Assembly: GCA_900769975.1 (NCBI GenBank)
Contig: CAAGIR010000218.1
Coordinates: 1 to 48,722, forward strand
Direction: 5' to 3'
Source: Spirochaetia bacterium
GTDB taxonomy: Bacteria; Spirochaetota; Spirochaetia; Treponematales; Treponemataceae
DNA: 48,722 nt
Part shown: one piece after another, positions 41,099 through 48,722 of the stretch
How positions within the stretch are numbered: the stretch's first letter is position 1
Layout of the letters: the number at the start of each line of letters is the position of its first letter
Position numbers and translations under genes: made by a program
Notes under the pieces: generated by a model
The model's database searches: none
What the model was told of the DNA's origin: nothing
Seen by the model: only the letters and a program-made list of their open reading frames with translations

Positions 41099-42844
41099 TT
41101 ATTTAATTTTTCTTAAGAAAGCGTCTTTATAACCGTAACTCTTAAATCTTTCCAGAACTACAGCATATTCATCAACTGAAAGTGGACCAACCATAATCTG
41201 TTTTCTTATTCCACCAGCCATTGGAACAATTGTAAGTGGATAATTATTTCCATATTTCTTTACAATTTCCATTATGTTTTCATCAATTGAAAGTGTTGCT
41301 ATCTGAATATAATATTTTCCAGATTCTAGATTTCGTAAACTTTCTACCATATATTTTTCGTAAGAAAGTTCTGGTTTTGCTTCAACTTCTGATTCATTTT
41401 CACTTGTTACTGCAGTTTCTTCTGTTTCTACATTCTGAGCAACTTCACTTTCTTCAGATTCCTGCGGAACAGGAGGCATAGAATCAGCAGGAACAAGAAC
41501 TATCGCTTCGTATGATTCTTCTTCTGTTTCATATTCATCTTCATTATCTTCTGATTCCAGAATATTCTCTTCGCTATTGATTAATTCAACATCATCAGTT
41601 TCTTCTGGTTCATCAAAGTTTTCTTCAGTTTCTGTTTCTTCCAAAGCAGGTTCACTTTCATCTTCAGATTCTTCTTTACCAGATTCAATAGGGTCAAGTT
41701 CATCAACACAGATTTCTTCACTCAATTCTTCGCCAGTGTAATCATCTTCTGGTTCTTCTTCAAAACATTCTTCTGAAGGAATATCTTCGTCAGTGTTTTC
41801 TTCTTCACTTTCTTCTATTTCTTCACCAATAGGAATTTCATCTTCATCGTAAGGTTCTGAAGGAATTTCTTCTTCTATTAAATCAGATTCAATTTCTTCC
41901 TGCCAGTCTTCTTCGACAGCTTCCTGCACTACCTCTTCTGGTTCTTCAGTTTCTTCTGGTTCCTCGTCTACAACGTCTTCACTTTCGTCATCAATGAATT
42001 CTTCTGATTCTTCAAAATCTTCCAAAGGTTCTTCTTCTGCCATCTCTTCGTCTACAAGGGAATCTTCAGGAACAGTTTCTTCTTCCAGAGGTAATTCTTC
42101 TTCATTTTCAAATTCTTCTTCTATATATTCTTCAGGTTCTTCTGTTTCATCAGTTTCTTCTAGCTCTTCTGATTCTTCCTTTAATTCTTCAAAAGGTTCT
42201 TCCTGAGAATCCGTTTCTTCATTTTCGTAATCTTCTTCTATTAAATAATCATCATTTTCTTCTTCTGACTGTTCAAAAGGTTCTTCTTCCTCTTCTGACA
42301 ATTCATCTTCTGATTCACTTTCCGATTCTTCTTCAAAATCTTGTTTTTCCTCTGACAAAGCATTTTCTTCTGAAGCATCAAATTCTGTTTCATTTATTTC
42401 TGACTGTTCGTCTTCAAATCCGTTTTCTTCATCTTCTGTTTCTTCGGATTGTTCATATTCAGAAAGATTTTGCTTTGCAATTACTGCTGTACCATAAACA
42501 CGTTCATCCTGCCCAGAACGTTTTGTGATTTTTACAATATTATTTGAATCTTTATCAATTCCTATTGCAAGGGCAGCTTCTGGTGTAATCATAATAGCAA
42601 CACCTTCAGAAGGATCAAGAGCACCAATAACAAGTAAATCGACAGTATTTTCGCCAGTAATATTTGCAACACTTATAATATCGCCTGGCAGATATCCGAC
42701 TGTTTTTGCGAAAAGTCCCTGTGGAAATTCACCCTGCTCTACTACAACTACTCTACCGTCTAAAGATGGACTAAAAGATGCAAACATAAAGCATGCTGCA
42801 AGAATAATCACAACCTTAGTAAAAATGTTTTTAAAATTTTTCAT
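41099..42844 (-). CDS. highly acidic SPOR-domain envelope protein
   Basis: The 581-residue protein has a signal peptide (residues 1-25). Next comes a ~100-residue beta-barrel-like domain (FPQGLFAKTVGYLPGDIISV…) resembling double-psi-barrel or RlpA-like folds. A very long Glu/Ser/Asp-rich tract follows (about residues 135-460), then a C-terminal SPOR-like module with YYIQIATL and KQIMVGPL. SPOR domains bind peptidoglycan denuded of stem peptides, often at division sites. The acidic tract is probably a flexible spacer. It lies 18 bp after the small secreted-protein gene, in one operon. SPOR assignment is by pattern. Confidence 0.78.
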   Translation of the reverse strand: MKNFKNIFTKVVIILAACFMFASFSPSLDGRVVVVEQGEFPQGLFAKTVGYLPGDIISVANITGENTVDLLVIGALDPSEGVAIMITPEAALAIGIDKDSNNIVKITKRSGQDERVYGTAVIAKQNLSEYEQSEETEDEENGFEDEQSEINETEFDASEENALSEEKQDFEEESESESEDELSEEEEEPFEQSEEENDDYLIEEDYENEETDSQEEPFEELKEESEELEETDETEEPEEYIEEEFENEEELPLEEETVPEDSLVDEEMAEEEPLEDFEESEEFIDDESEDVVDEEPEETEEPEEVVQEAVEEDWQEEIESDLIEEEIPSEPYDEDEIPIGEEIEESEEENTDEDIPSEECFEEEPEDDYTGEELSEEICVDELDPIESGKEESEDESEPALEETETEENFDEPEETDDVELINSEENILESEDNEDEYETEEESYEAIVLVPADSMPPVPQESEESEVAQNVETEETAVTSENESEVEAKPELSYEKYMVESLRNLESGKYYIQIATLSIDENIMEIVKKYGNNYPLTIVPMAGGIRKQIMVGPLSVDEYAVVLERFKSYGYKDAFLRKIK

Positions 42845-42862
42845 ATCCTACCCATCCTTAGG

Positions 42863-43360
42863 TTATTTATTATTTAACACTTTATTTATCTCTGCTGTCA
42901 GATTTGAAGATATTTTTTTCAAATCATCCTTTTTATGTTCCAGTTTTATATTTTTAAGTGAATTTTCTGCAATTTTTGTACCAGTTTTTGCATTAGCCAC
43001 TAAAAAATCAATATTTTTCAATTCAGAATTTTCAGAAGTATTTTGTTCAGTCCGTTCATAAAAAAGTTTTATCTGAATAAAAATATCAGAATAACCATTA
43101 AAAGCATCTTTTATCCCTTTTGTAAAAAGAGAATCATCCTGACTTTGTGAACTTGATACTGTTGCATCTGAATTTGTCACGATAAAGCCATAATCAAAAA
43201 ATCTGTTTAAAACTTCATCTTCTATTATATATGACTGTTCTGTAACTTCTTTTGCGGCATCATCGTGCTGAACTATCTGAAAACAAAGCTGCTTTGCAAA
43301 ACATAAAGAACATAAAGTTTGAAACATCAAAATGAAAGACACTTTTTTAAGTTTCCCCAT
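42863..43360 (-). CDS. secreted protein of unknown function
   Basis: The 165-residue product begins with a signal peptide (MGKLKKVSFILMFQTLCSLCFA). It contains KQLCFQIVQHDDAAKEVTEQSYIIEDEVLNRFF-type segments typical of treponemal periplasmic proteins but of no family I recognise. ATG 43360 is chosen because the longer frame has no ribosome site and would bury the signal. It precedes the SPOR gene by 18 bp, suggesting a shared envelope role. Confidence 0.65.
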   Translation of the reverse strand: MGKLKKVSFILMFQTLCSLCFAKQLCFQIVQHDDAAKEVTEQSYIIEDEVLNRFFDYGFIVTNSDATVSSSQSQDDSLFTKGIKDAFNGYSDIFIQIKLFYERTEQNTSENSELKNIDFLVANAKTGTKIAENSLKNIKLEHKKDDLKKISSNLTAEINKVLNNK

Positions 43361-43455
43361 AAAAACACCCCAATAATTTCTATCATCAAATATTACATCG
43401 GATAAAAAACATATACGGTTTAGTTTTTTTTTGCAAAAAATCCCCTGTAAAATGA

Positions 43456-43501
43456 TTGAAAAACACTCTTTATATATGGTAAAATATCGCAAAAGTTTGC
43501 G
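43456..43501 (+). promoter_or_regulatory. promoter and operator of the Fe-S scaffold/GGGtGRT operon
   Basis: TTGAAA (43456-43461) and TAAAAT (43480-43485) are 18 bp apart. The palindrome CGCAAA-AG-TTTGCG (43488-43501) sits on the expected start point, a typical repressor position. A leader of about 65 nt ends in GGAG. Confidence 0.55.
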
Positions 43502-43558
43502 TTGCAAATTTTATTTATATCGCAATTTCAAAAAATGAAGTTGCTTTTGGAGCTATAA

Positions 43559-44260
43559 ATGACCTATACAGCAGAAGTAGAACATATGTGTCCTTTGGCT
43601 AAAGGCGCATATCATGGACCTGCCCCAATTCCAGAAGAAGGCGAATGGGTTCAGGTTAAAAAAATTGAAGATGTTTCTGGTTTTACACACGGAATTGGTT
43701 GGTGTGCACCACAACAGGGAGCCTGCAAGCTTTCTTTGAACGTTAAAAACGGAATTATCGAAGAAGCATTAGTTGAAACTATTGGTTGTTCTGGTATGAC
43801 ACACTCAGCAGCTATGGCATCTGAAATCCTTATTGGAAAAACATTGCTTGAAGCCTTGAATACTGACCTTGTTTGTGATGCTATTAACACAGCAATGCGT
43901 GAACTTTTCATGCAGATTGTTTACGGTCGTACACAGTCAGCTTATTCTAAAGACGGACTTAAAGTTGGTGCTTCTTTGGAAGATCTTGGAAAAAATCTTC
44001 GTTCTCAGGTAGGAACTATGTTTGCAACTCGCAAAACTGGTCCTCGCTACCTCGAAATGACAGAAGGTTATGTTGAAACTATGGCTGTTGATAAAGACAA
44101 TCAGGTTATCGGTTACAACTGTATTAACTTTGGAAAATTAATGGATGCTCTCAAAGCTGGAAAACCTGCTGAAGAAGCTATCGTTGGGGCTCGTACACAC
44201 TACGGTCGTGTAACAGAAGATCAGGGTATGGTAAAACTTATCGACCCACGTAAAGAATAA
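43559..44260 (+). CDS. iron-sulfur scaffold-like protein (NifU/SufU-like N-domain)
   Basis: The 233-residue protein has Cys residues in GWCAPQQGACKL, TIGCSGMTHS (about residues 48-80) and YNCINFG, the spacing expected of a NifU-like Fe-S scaffold, with HGIGWCAP and MASEILIGKTLLEAL. It lacks a C-terminal Nfu domain. It is always paired, in genomes I know, with the GGGtGRT protein gene that follows 18 bp later; the joint function has not been established. ATG 43559 follows GGAG. It has its own promoter and palindrome. Confidence 0.82.
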   Translation: MTYTAEVEHMCPLAKGAYHGPAPIPEEGEWVQVKKIEDVSGFTHGIGWCAPQQGACKLSLNVKNGIIEEALVETIGCSGMTHSAAMASEILIGKTLLEALNTDLVCDAINTAMRELFMQIVYGRTQSAYSKDGLKVGASLEDLGKNLRSQVGTMFATRKTGPRYLEMTEGYVETMAVDKDNQVIGYNCINFGKLMDALKAGKPAEEAIVGARTHYGRVTEDQGMVKLIDPRKE

Positions 44261-44278
44261 ACTTGGAGGAATATAGAT

Positions 44279-45316
44279 ATGGCATTATTTGAAGATTACG
44301 CTGGACGTATCCCACAGGTTAATAAAGCTCTTAAAGAATACGGTTTTGCAGAAGGCGAAGAAGGATTGCAGGCTGCAAGAAAACTTTGTCAGGATAGAGG
44401 ATTTGATCCTTATGAAATCTGTCAGTCAACACAGCAGATTTGTTTTGAAGATGCAAAATGGGCTTATGTTTTAGGTTCTGCAATTGCAATTAAAGAAGCA
44501 GAAAAAACTGGTGATAAAACTGGTTCTACTGCTGCTGCAAATATCGGAAAAGGACTTCAGGCATTCTGTCTTCCAGGCTCTGTAGCAGATGACAGAAAAG
44601 TTGGTCTCGGTCATGGAAATCTTGGTGCTCGTCTTCTTTCTGAAGAAACACAGTGTTTTGCATTCCTTGCTGGTCACGAATCATTCGCTGCTGCAGAAGG
44701 TGCTATCAAAATCGCTGCAAACGCAAACAAAGTACGCAAGAACAAACTTCGTGTTATTTTGAACGGTCTTGGAAAAGATGCTGCTCAGATTATTTCACGT
44801 ATCAATGGTTTTACTTATGTTCAGACAGAATTTGATTATTTCAATGGAGAAGGAACAGATAAAGCTTTGAAAGTTGTAAAAGAAGTTCCTTACGGAAACA
44901 ATCCTGACCGTCTTATCGTAAAATGTTACGGTGCTGATGATGTTCGCGAAGGTGTTGCAATTATGTGGCACGAAGATGTTGACGTTTCTATCACAGGTAA
45001 CTCTACAAACCCTACTCGTTTCCAGCATCCTGTTGCAGGAACTTACAAAAAAGAACGTCTTTTGGCTGGTAAAAAATACTTCTCTGTTGCATCTGGTGGT
45101 GGTACAGGTCGTACACTTCACCCAGACAACATGGCTGCAGGTCCTGCTTCTTACGGCTTTACTGATACTTTGGGACGCATGCACTCAGACGCTCAGTTTG
45201 CAGGTTCTTCTTCAGTTCCAGCTCACGTAGAAATGATGGGCTTTATGGGAATGGGAAACAACCCAATGGTAGGCTGCACGGTAGCCTGCGCAGTAGCTGT
45301 AGCTGGTAGTTTCTAA
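44279..45316 (+). CDS. GGGtGRT family protein
   Basis: The 345-residue protein carries the family-naming motif SVASGGGTGRTLHPDN (about residues 266-281), followed by SYGFTDTLGRMHSDAQFAGSSSVPAHVEM and a C-terminal VGCTVACAVAVAGSF with two Cys. The family is uncharacterised. It is co-transcribed with the scaffold-like gene, so a role in Fe-S or metal cofactor handling is an inference only. ATG 44279 follows GGAGG. Its last 40 bp are duplicated downstream, around a GC-rich insert. Confidence 0.85.
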   Translation: MALFEDYAGRIPQVNKALKEYGFAEGEEGLQAARKLCQDRGFDPYEICQSTQQICFEDAKWAYVLGSAIAIKEAEKTGDKTGSTAAANIGKGLQAFCLPGSVADDRKVGLGHGNLGARLLSEETQCFAFLAGHESFAAAEGAIKIAANANKVRKNKLRVILNGLGKDAAQIISRINGFTYVQTEFDYFNGEGTDKALKVVKEVPYGNNPDRLIVKCYGADDVREGVAIMWHEDVDVSITGNSTNPTRFQHPVAGTYKKERLLAGKKYFSVASGGGTGRTLHPDNMAAGPASYGFTDTLGRMHSDAQFAGSSSVPAHVEMMGFMGMGNNPMVGCTVACAVAVAGSF

Positions 45317-45341
45317 AATTAATTCAGGCTACCGGGCAGCC
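45272..45341 (+). repeat. long hairpin spanning the GGGtGRT stop codon
   Basis: GGCTGCACGGTAGCCTG (45272-45288) pairs with CAGGCTACCGGGCAGCC (45325-45341) with one mismatch. The loop holds the end of the coding sequence and the TAA. No T-tract follows, so it is probably an RNA-stability or insertion-linked structure rather than a terminator. Confidence 0.6.
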
Positions 45342-45470
45342 GTGCGAGTTTTCACGTTTTTGCGTAGCAAAATGCGAGCCCTTTGGCGAACAAGTGGAAA
45401 CTCGCTAAGCAACCGCAGGTTGCGACTTGTACGGTAGCCTGCGCAGTAGCTGTAGCTGGTAGTTTCTAAA
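45278..45470 (+). repeat. 40-bp direct repeat flanking a GC-rich insert
   Basis: The 40 bp that end the gene (45278-45317) recur exactly at 45431-45470. The 113 bp between (45318-45430) are an island with TTTTTGCGTAGCAAAA, matching island D, and the arms CGAGTTTTCAC/GTGGAAACTCG and GCAACC/GGTTGC. This looks like an insertion with a long target duplication, or a slipped tandem duplication. It moved the native terminator 153 bp downstream. Confidence 0.85.
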
Positions 45471-45485
45471 CTGCTTTTTTATGAG

Positions 45486-45519
45486 AAAAGCTCTTCCACA
45501 TAGGGAGGGCTTTTTTTTT
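45486..45519 (+). terminator. Rho-independent terminator of the GGGtGRT operon
   Basis: AAAGCTCTTCC and GGAGGGCTTT pair with G-T wobbles and run into a T-tract. In the undisturbed arrangement it would lie about 20 bp after the stop codon. Confidence 0.82.
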
Positions 45520-45580
45520 GAGACAAGACTTTTCCTACCCTTTTTTAGTTCATACAATACTAGGCATACAAACTTATTTC

Positions 45581-45605
45581 AACGTTTTACAAAACGTTTT
45601 ATAAT
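45581..45605 (+). promoter_or_regulatory. yebC promoter with 18-bp palindromic operator
   Basis: AACGTTTTACAAAACGTT (45581-45598) is a palindrome with a 2-bp centre, immediately followed by a perfect TATAAT (45600-45605). It covers most of the -35/-10 spacer, so a bound dimer would block the promoter. The leader to yebC is about 65 nt. Confidence 0.6.
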
Positions 45606-45676
45606 ACTTGAAATAAATAAAAAAAAATGATAAATTATTAGGATAAATTGTATATTAAATGATATAAGGAGTTCCC

Positions 45677-46420
45677 ATGTCAGGACATAGTAAATGGGCC
45701 ACCATTAAACATGCAAAGGGTTTAGCCGATGCAAAACGTGGTAAAATTTTTACAAAATTTATTAAGGAAATTTCTATCGCAGCTCGTATGGGTGGAGGTG
45801 ATCCTAACTCTAACCCTCGTCTTCGTACTGTAATTATTAAAGCTCGTGCTGCAAACATGCCAAAAGATAACATTGACCGTGCTATCAAAAAAGGTACTGG
45901 TGAAGACGGTGGAGCAGCTTACGAAGAATTCTTGTATGAAGGATATGCTCCTGGTGGAGTTGCTGTAATGGTTGAAGTACTTTCTGATAACAAAAACAGA
46001 GCAGCAGCAGACATCAAAAATATTTTTAACAAAAGTGGCGGAAACCTTGGTACTACAGGTTCTGTATCTCGTATGTTCCAGAGAAAAGGTACAATCGAAC
46101 TTGATGCTGAAAAAGTAAACGAAGATGAAGTTATGGAAGTTGCTTTGGAAGCTGGTGCTGATGACATTGTAAATGAAGACGGAATTATCACTGTAACAAC
46201 TTCTCCAGATGCATTCTCTGGTGTTGCAGAAGCTTTACAGGAAAAAGGATTTGAAACACTTTCTGCTGACGTAGGAATGGTTCCAGATGCTTACACTCCT
46301 GTAGATAAAGATACAGCTGCAAAAGTTCAGAAAATGATTGATCGTCTGGAAGATAACGATGATGTTCAGAACGTTTATCATACTGCAGAATATCCAGATG
46401 ATTTTGAACCAGAAGAATAA
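45677..46420 (+). CDS. yebC: YebC/PmpR family regulator or translation factor
   Basis: The 247-residue protein starts with the family signature MSGHSKWATIKHAKGLADAKRGKIF and continues with three domains typical of YebC/TACO1. Members act as transcriptional regulators or help ribosomes pass difficult sequences; TACO1 does the latter in mitochondria. ATG 45677 follows AAGGAG. A terminator lies between it and ruvC, a common neighbour. Confidence 0.96.
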   Translation: MSGHSKWATIKHAKGLADAKRGKIFTKFIKEISIAARMGGGDPNSNPRLRTVIIKARAANMPKDNIDRAIKKGTGEDGGAAYEEFLYEGYAPGGVAVMVEVLSDNKNRAAADIKNIFNKSGGNLGTTGSVSRMFQRKGTIELDAEKVNEDEVMEVALEAGADDIVNEDGIITVTTSPDAFSGVAEALQEKGFETLSADVGMVPDAYTPVDKDTAAKVQKMIDRLEDNDDVQNVYHTAEYPDDFEPEE

Positions 46421-46453
46421 TTTTTTTTCTGTCAAATTTTTTTTATAAATTAC

Positions 46454-46486
46454 AAACCGCTTTGATTTTATCATGGCGGTTTTTTT
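46454..46486 (+). terminator. terminator between yebC and ruvC
   Basis: AAACCGC (46454-46460) and GCGGTTT (46476-46482) form a stem followed by TTTT. It lies only nine bases before ruvC's ATG, so ruvC would be read by leaky read-through or attenuation. Confidence 0.75.
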
Positions 46487-46494
46487 GTTTATTC

Positions 46495-47040
46495 ATGAAT
46501 CAGAAAAATATTTTTAAAGCTTTGCCAGGCTCATCAATAGAAACAAACAATCCTCACAAAAAAATCCGACGAGTGCTGGGAATTGACCCGGGACTTGCAA
46601 ACACAGGTTTTGGTATTGTTGATTTTTATAACGGACGTTACAGAATGGTGAGTTATGGATGTATTTCTACAGATTCTGATGAACCTCATGGTCAAAGGCT
46701 ATTAAAAATTTATAATTACATTTCTTCTGTCATAATGGAATTTAAACCTACAGAAGCAGGAATGGAAACTTTATATTTTGCAAAAAATGTAACTTCTGCA
46801 ATGGGTGTTAGCGAAGCACGAGGTGTTGTTTCGCTTTGCCTTGCACAAAACTGCATTCCTGTCGGTGAATGGACTCCAAATCAGATAAAACAGGCGGTGT
46901 GCGGTACAGCAAGTGCCGACAAAAAACTTGTCCAGCAATATGTAAAACTGCTTTTGGGACTGGAAACAGAACCCAAACCAGATCATGCCGCTGATGCACT
47001 TGCCGGTGCAATCACACAACTTCATTATTCATCCATTTGA
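46495..47040 (+). CDS. ruvC: crossover junction endodeoxyribonuclease RuvC
   Basis: RuvC resolves Holliday junctions as a dimer with RuvAB. The acidic active-site residues lie in VLGIDPGLANTGFG (about residue 30), GMETLYFAKN and DHAADALAGAI near the C-terminus. The protein carries about 22 more residues before the first motif than E. coli RuvC. ATG 46495 has no ribosome site and follows the yebC terminator directly, so a start nearer to RVLGIDPG is possible. No ruvA or ruvB lies in the window. Confidence 0.94.
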   Translation: MNQKNIFKALPGSSIETNNPHKKIRRVLGIDPGLANTGFGIVDFYNGRYRMVSYGCISTDSDEPHGQRLLKIYNYISSVIMEFKPTEAGMETLYFAKNVTSAMGVSEARGVVSLCLAQNCIPVGEWTPNQIKQAVCGTASADKKLVQQYVKLLLGLETEPKPDHAADALAGAITQLHYSSI

Positions 47041-47045
47041 AATAT

Positions 47046-47107
47046 AAAAAAAGCACAATAAATTTACACAGAAATTTCGTAATTATAAAAATTTATCATG
47101 CTTTTTT
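47046..47107. terminator. bidirectional terminator after ruvC
   Basis: AAAAAAGCA…ATAAATTT and AAATTTAT…TGCTTTTTT pair over two blocks (47049-47065 with 47089-47107). It serves ruvC (plus) and the secreted-protein gene at 47115 (minus). Confidence 0.72.
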
Positions 47108-47114
47108 GAAAAGT

Positions 47115-47624
47115 CTATTTACCATTTATACCCAACAAATCAAGATTATAATTATCTATGGCAATTTTGTAATTGGAACCAGCAATTGAGCTTGTAAAAA
47201 ACGCTCCAAAAATCGAAAAAAGAGTTCCGTATGTGGCCATAGGACTAATTGTTTCTTGATACGGCAGATTTTCATTGAAAGTATAAACAACATTTGTTGT
47301 AATTCCAGCACAAGCAACACCAAGTAAAACGTAAGTAACAACAGTCCATGCATTATATCTTTTCATAAATGTTTTATTTTCGGGAACAGTCAAAAGCATT
47401 TTATTTACTTCCGAGTGTTTAAATTTTTCTCCGTTCGGATTTTGATAACTCGCATTTGACAATAAATCCTGAACATTCATAATATATTTTTCATTGAGAA
47501 GTGAAATCGACAGTTCCTTTTTATTTTCCTCATTTTTAAAACTGTCCAATTCTTCATTATTCTGTGCAAACGTAGAAAATAAACCGACAGCAATCATAAA
47601 TATTGACAAAACATATTTTTTCAT
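47115..47624 (-). CDS. small exported membrane protein, unknown function
   Basis: The 169-residue product has a signal peptide (MKKYVLSIFMIAVGLFSTFA) and two further hydrophobic helices (about residues 92-112 and 130-148), with GVACAGITTNVVYTFNE and GAFFTSSIAGS between and within. I do not recognise the family. ATG 47624 follows GAGG. It shares the bidirectional terminator with ruvC. Confidence 0.65.
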   Translation of the reverse strand: MKKYVLSIFMIAVGLFSTFAQNNEELDSFKNEENKKELSISLLNEKYIMNVQDLLSNASYQNPNGEKFKHSEVNKMLLTVPENKTFMKRYNAWTVVTYVLLGVACAGITTNVVYTFNENLPYQETISPMATYGTLFSIFGAFFTSSIAGSNYKIAIDNYNLDLLGINGK

Positions 47625-47988
47625 AGTTTCCTCGCAAAAAAAATATTTAGATATCTTCTTATGTAACTTTTCAAGTCTACAAAAAATGTTACAATAAGTA
47701 TATACGAATTTTTAAAATAAACTCAGTAAGTTTGCGTTGATTATTACATATGCAACGCAAACTGATTAATATTCTTTTTACACTATTTTTTTTATATTGT
47801 AAACAGTGTAAAAAAATAAACACTAGAATCAAAAATATTTATTTGTATTATCATATAAAATACAAATAAATGTGTTAACTTATATCTTTCATGATTTTGA
47901 AATTTAAGTTTTTCTAATGTTTTACGCCTTTTTTTCAATTTTTTTTCGAATAGAATCTAACGAAACGACAATACATATAGCATCGGTT
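47625..47988. other. 364-bp gene-free region with two adjacent hairpins
   Basis: Perfect 10-bp stems lie at 47729-47738 with 47754-47763 (AGTTTGCGTT) and at 47775-47784 with 47805-47814 (TTTTTACACT). No T-tract follows either. The rest is AT-rich with no credible ORF. Confidence 0.55.
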
Positions 47989-48321
47989 TTAAATCTTTCC
48001 GCAGAAGAGGCCGCTCCTACTACCGTCAACATTATTCAATTCTTCATTATTTTCTAAAATCTCTATATCAGTGAGTAATTCATTTCTCACAAGAGTTTCA
48101 GTAACAGAAACATCATTACTAGCATTACGAGAAAAGTCATAAATCATATCCTTAAAATAATATTTTTTTATCTCTTCATATTTTTCTGGTAAAATTAATG
48201 ACAGTTCTTTTTCATTTTTGAACTCAATTTCTTTTGACACAGGGTCATTTACTTCATTTTTACAACTTAAAAAAGCTGTTGCAGCAACCAAACAGAAAAA
48301 AATTTTTTTTCCTTTATTCAT
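47989..48321 (-). CDS. small lipoprotein
   Basis: The 110-residue product has a lipoprotein signal (MNKGKKIFFCLVAATAFLSC, lipobox AFLSC with Cys 20). The mature part is Asn/Glu-rich with no domain I recognise and a short RSGLFCGKI tail. ATG 48321 follows GGAGG. It is probably anchored in the outer or inner membrane. Confidence 0.65.
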   Translation of the reverse strand: MNKGKKIFFCLVAATAFLSCKNEVNDPVSKEIEFKNEKELSLILPEKYEEIKKYYFKDMIYDFSRNASNDVSVTETLVRNELLTDIEILENNEELNNVDGSRSGLFCGKI

Positions 48322-48653
48322 TTTCTGCCTCCAAAAGACTCTTGATTTTTGTAATTAAAATACTTTTATAAGTATTTTAACCTACTAAATATTGTTACAA
48401 AACTATTTCATTTTAATGCTAATAGTTTATAATGAGTAGCATACCCGCTTTTAATGCATAGAACAATGGGAAAATCTTGAAAATGACCAAGGTCACTGTA
48501 AAAAATGACCAAGATAATTTCAAAATTGTAAATAATTTTACATTATCTTCCTTTATGTGATATAATATTTCTATAAAATTATTTAAACTTTGTTATGTTT
48601 TAGTACGAGAAATTGTCAATTGTTGTGGATTGAAGTTTGAATCGGCATAAGTT
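48322..48653. other. gene-free region with AAATGACCAAG direct repeats
   Basis: AAATGACCAAG occurs at 48481-48491 and 48503-48513, a 22-bp period (two helical turns). The first overlaps the inverted repeat TGACC-AA-GGTCA (48484-48495). This is the spacing expected of a tandem regulator site, but no promoter is clear nearby. No ORF is seen. Confidence 0.4.
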
Positions 48654-48722
48654 TTAAGCAGCTTCCTTCAACTCACCATTTTCAAATTTTATATCTTTGA
48701 CGACAAGTTCAAGCTTTTCAAA
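48654..48722 (-). CDS. 3' end of a gene continuing beyond the window
   Basis: The minus-strand frame enters at the window edge and reads FEKLELVVKDIKFENGELKE plus AA before TAA at 48654. Only 22 residues are visible; codon use and the open frame look coding. The family cannot be told. Confidence 0.45.
   Translation of the reverse strand, partial: FEKLELVVKDIKFENGELKEAA

Noticed and set aside
41994..42206. Ser-rich plus-strand ORF opposite the acidic SPOR gene
   Set aside because: It is the antisense shadow of the Glu-rich repeat codons.
43494..47739. Shared 11-mer AGTTTGCGTTG at 43494 and 47729 as a common regulatory site
   Set aside because: Shared 11-mers are expected by the hundreds in a window this size, and the surrounding bases do not match.
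1..48722. Retron, diversity-generating element or group II intron behind the structured repeat
   Set aside because: No reverse transcriptase or intron-encoded protein is present anywhere in the window.

Overview
The window is AT-rich, gene-dense chromosome from a spirochaete, most likely a saccharolytic, gut- or rumen-type Treponema. I infer this from the mix of genes: a FliL-like protein coupled to hflX, a GldG/DUF4340 ABC operon, an RND pump with a Treponema-style lipoprotein, a short RibF, an acidic SPOR protein and a GGGtGRT pair. No database search was possible. Roughly the first 3.1 kb look foreign. A protein-kinase-like gene, a ParB gene, a truncated ParA gene, IS21-like ends and a tRNA-Arg 3' fragment resemble pieces of a Firmicutes integrative element.

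Layout. 1-3150: foreign island (kinase-like gene, IS21-like remnant, parB, broken parA). 3151-3740: repeats, including a tandem array. 3769-8967: pflB, a DUF3237 gene, hflX and a FliL-like gene. 8973-14895: U32 protein, alpha/beta hydrolase, metA, proC and purB. 14896-15484: repeats. 15486-20994: ABC/GldG operon ending in pth. 21012-29039: tetR and a divergent RND efflux operon (fusion protein, pump, lipoprotein, TolC). 29080-32446: paaK-like ligase and gpmI with a repeat cluster between them. 32740-33972: an ISAs1-family insertion sequence. 33976-39696: HD hydrolase, EamA transporter, valS and ribF. 39931-47040: ilvE, SPOR protein, Fe-S scaffold-like gene with GGGtGRT gene, yebC and ruvC. 47115 to the end: small secreted proteins and the 3' end of one more gene.

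The housekeeping content is anaerobic carbon metabolism (pflB, gpmI), amino-acid synthesis (metA, proC, ilvE), purine synthesis (purB), translation (valS, pth, hflX), recombination (ruvC) and envelope or efflux functions.

The most unusual layer is non-coding. About 25 copies of the core GGGACAGACC / GGTCTGTCCC lie in five clusters. Three of these clusters hold a ~100-bp element whose hairpin stems differ in sequence but stay paired. A second group of GC-rich ~100-bp islands sits beside stop codons, in two cases between a stop codon and its terminator. One core array lies in frame inside the FliL-like gene. Separately, about eight genes have a -10-like hexamer only 6-11 nt before the start codon and no Shine-Dalgarno sequence, which suggests leaderless mRNAs.
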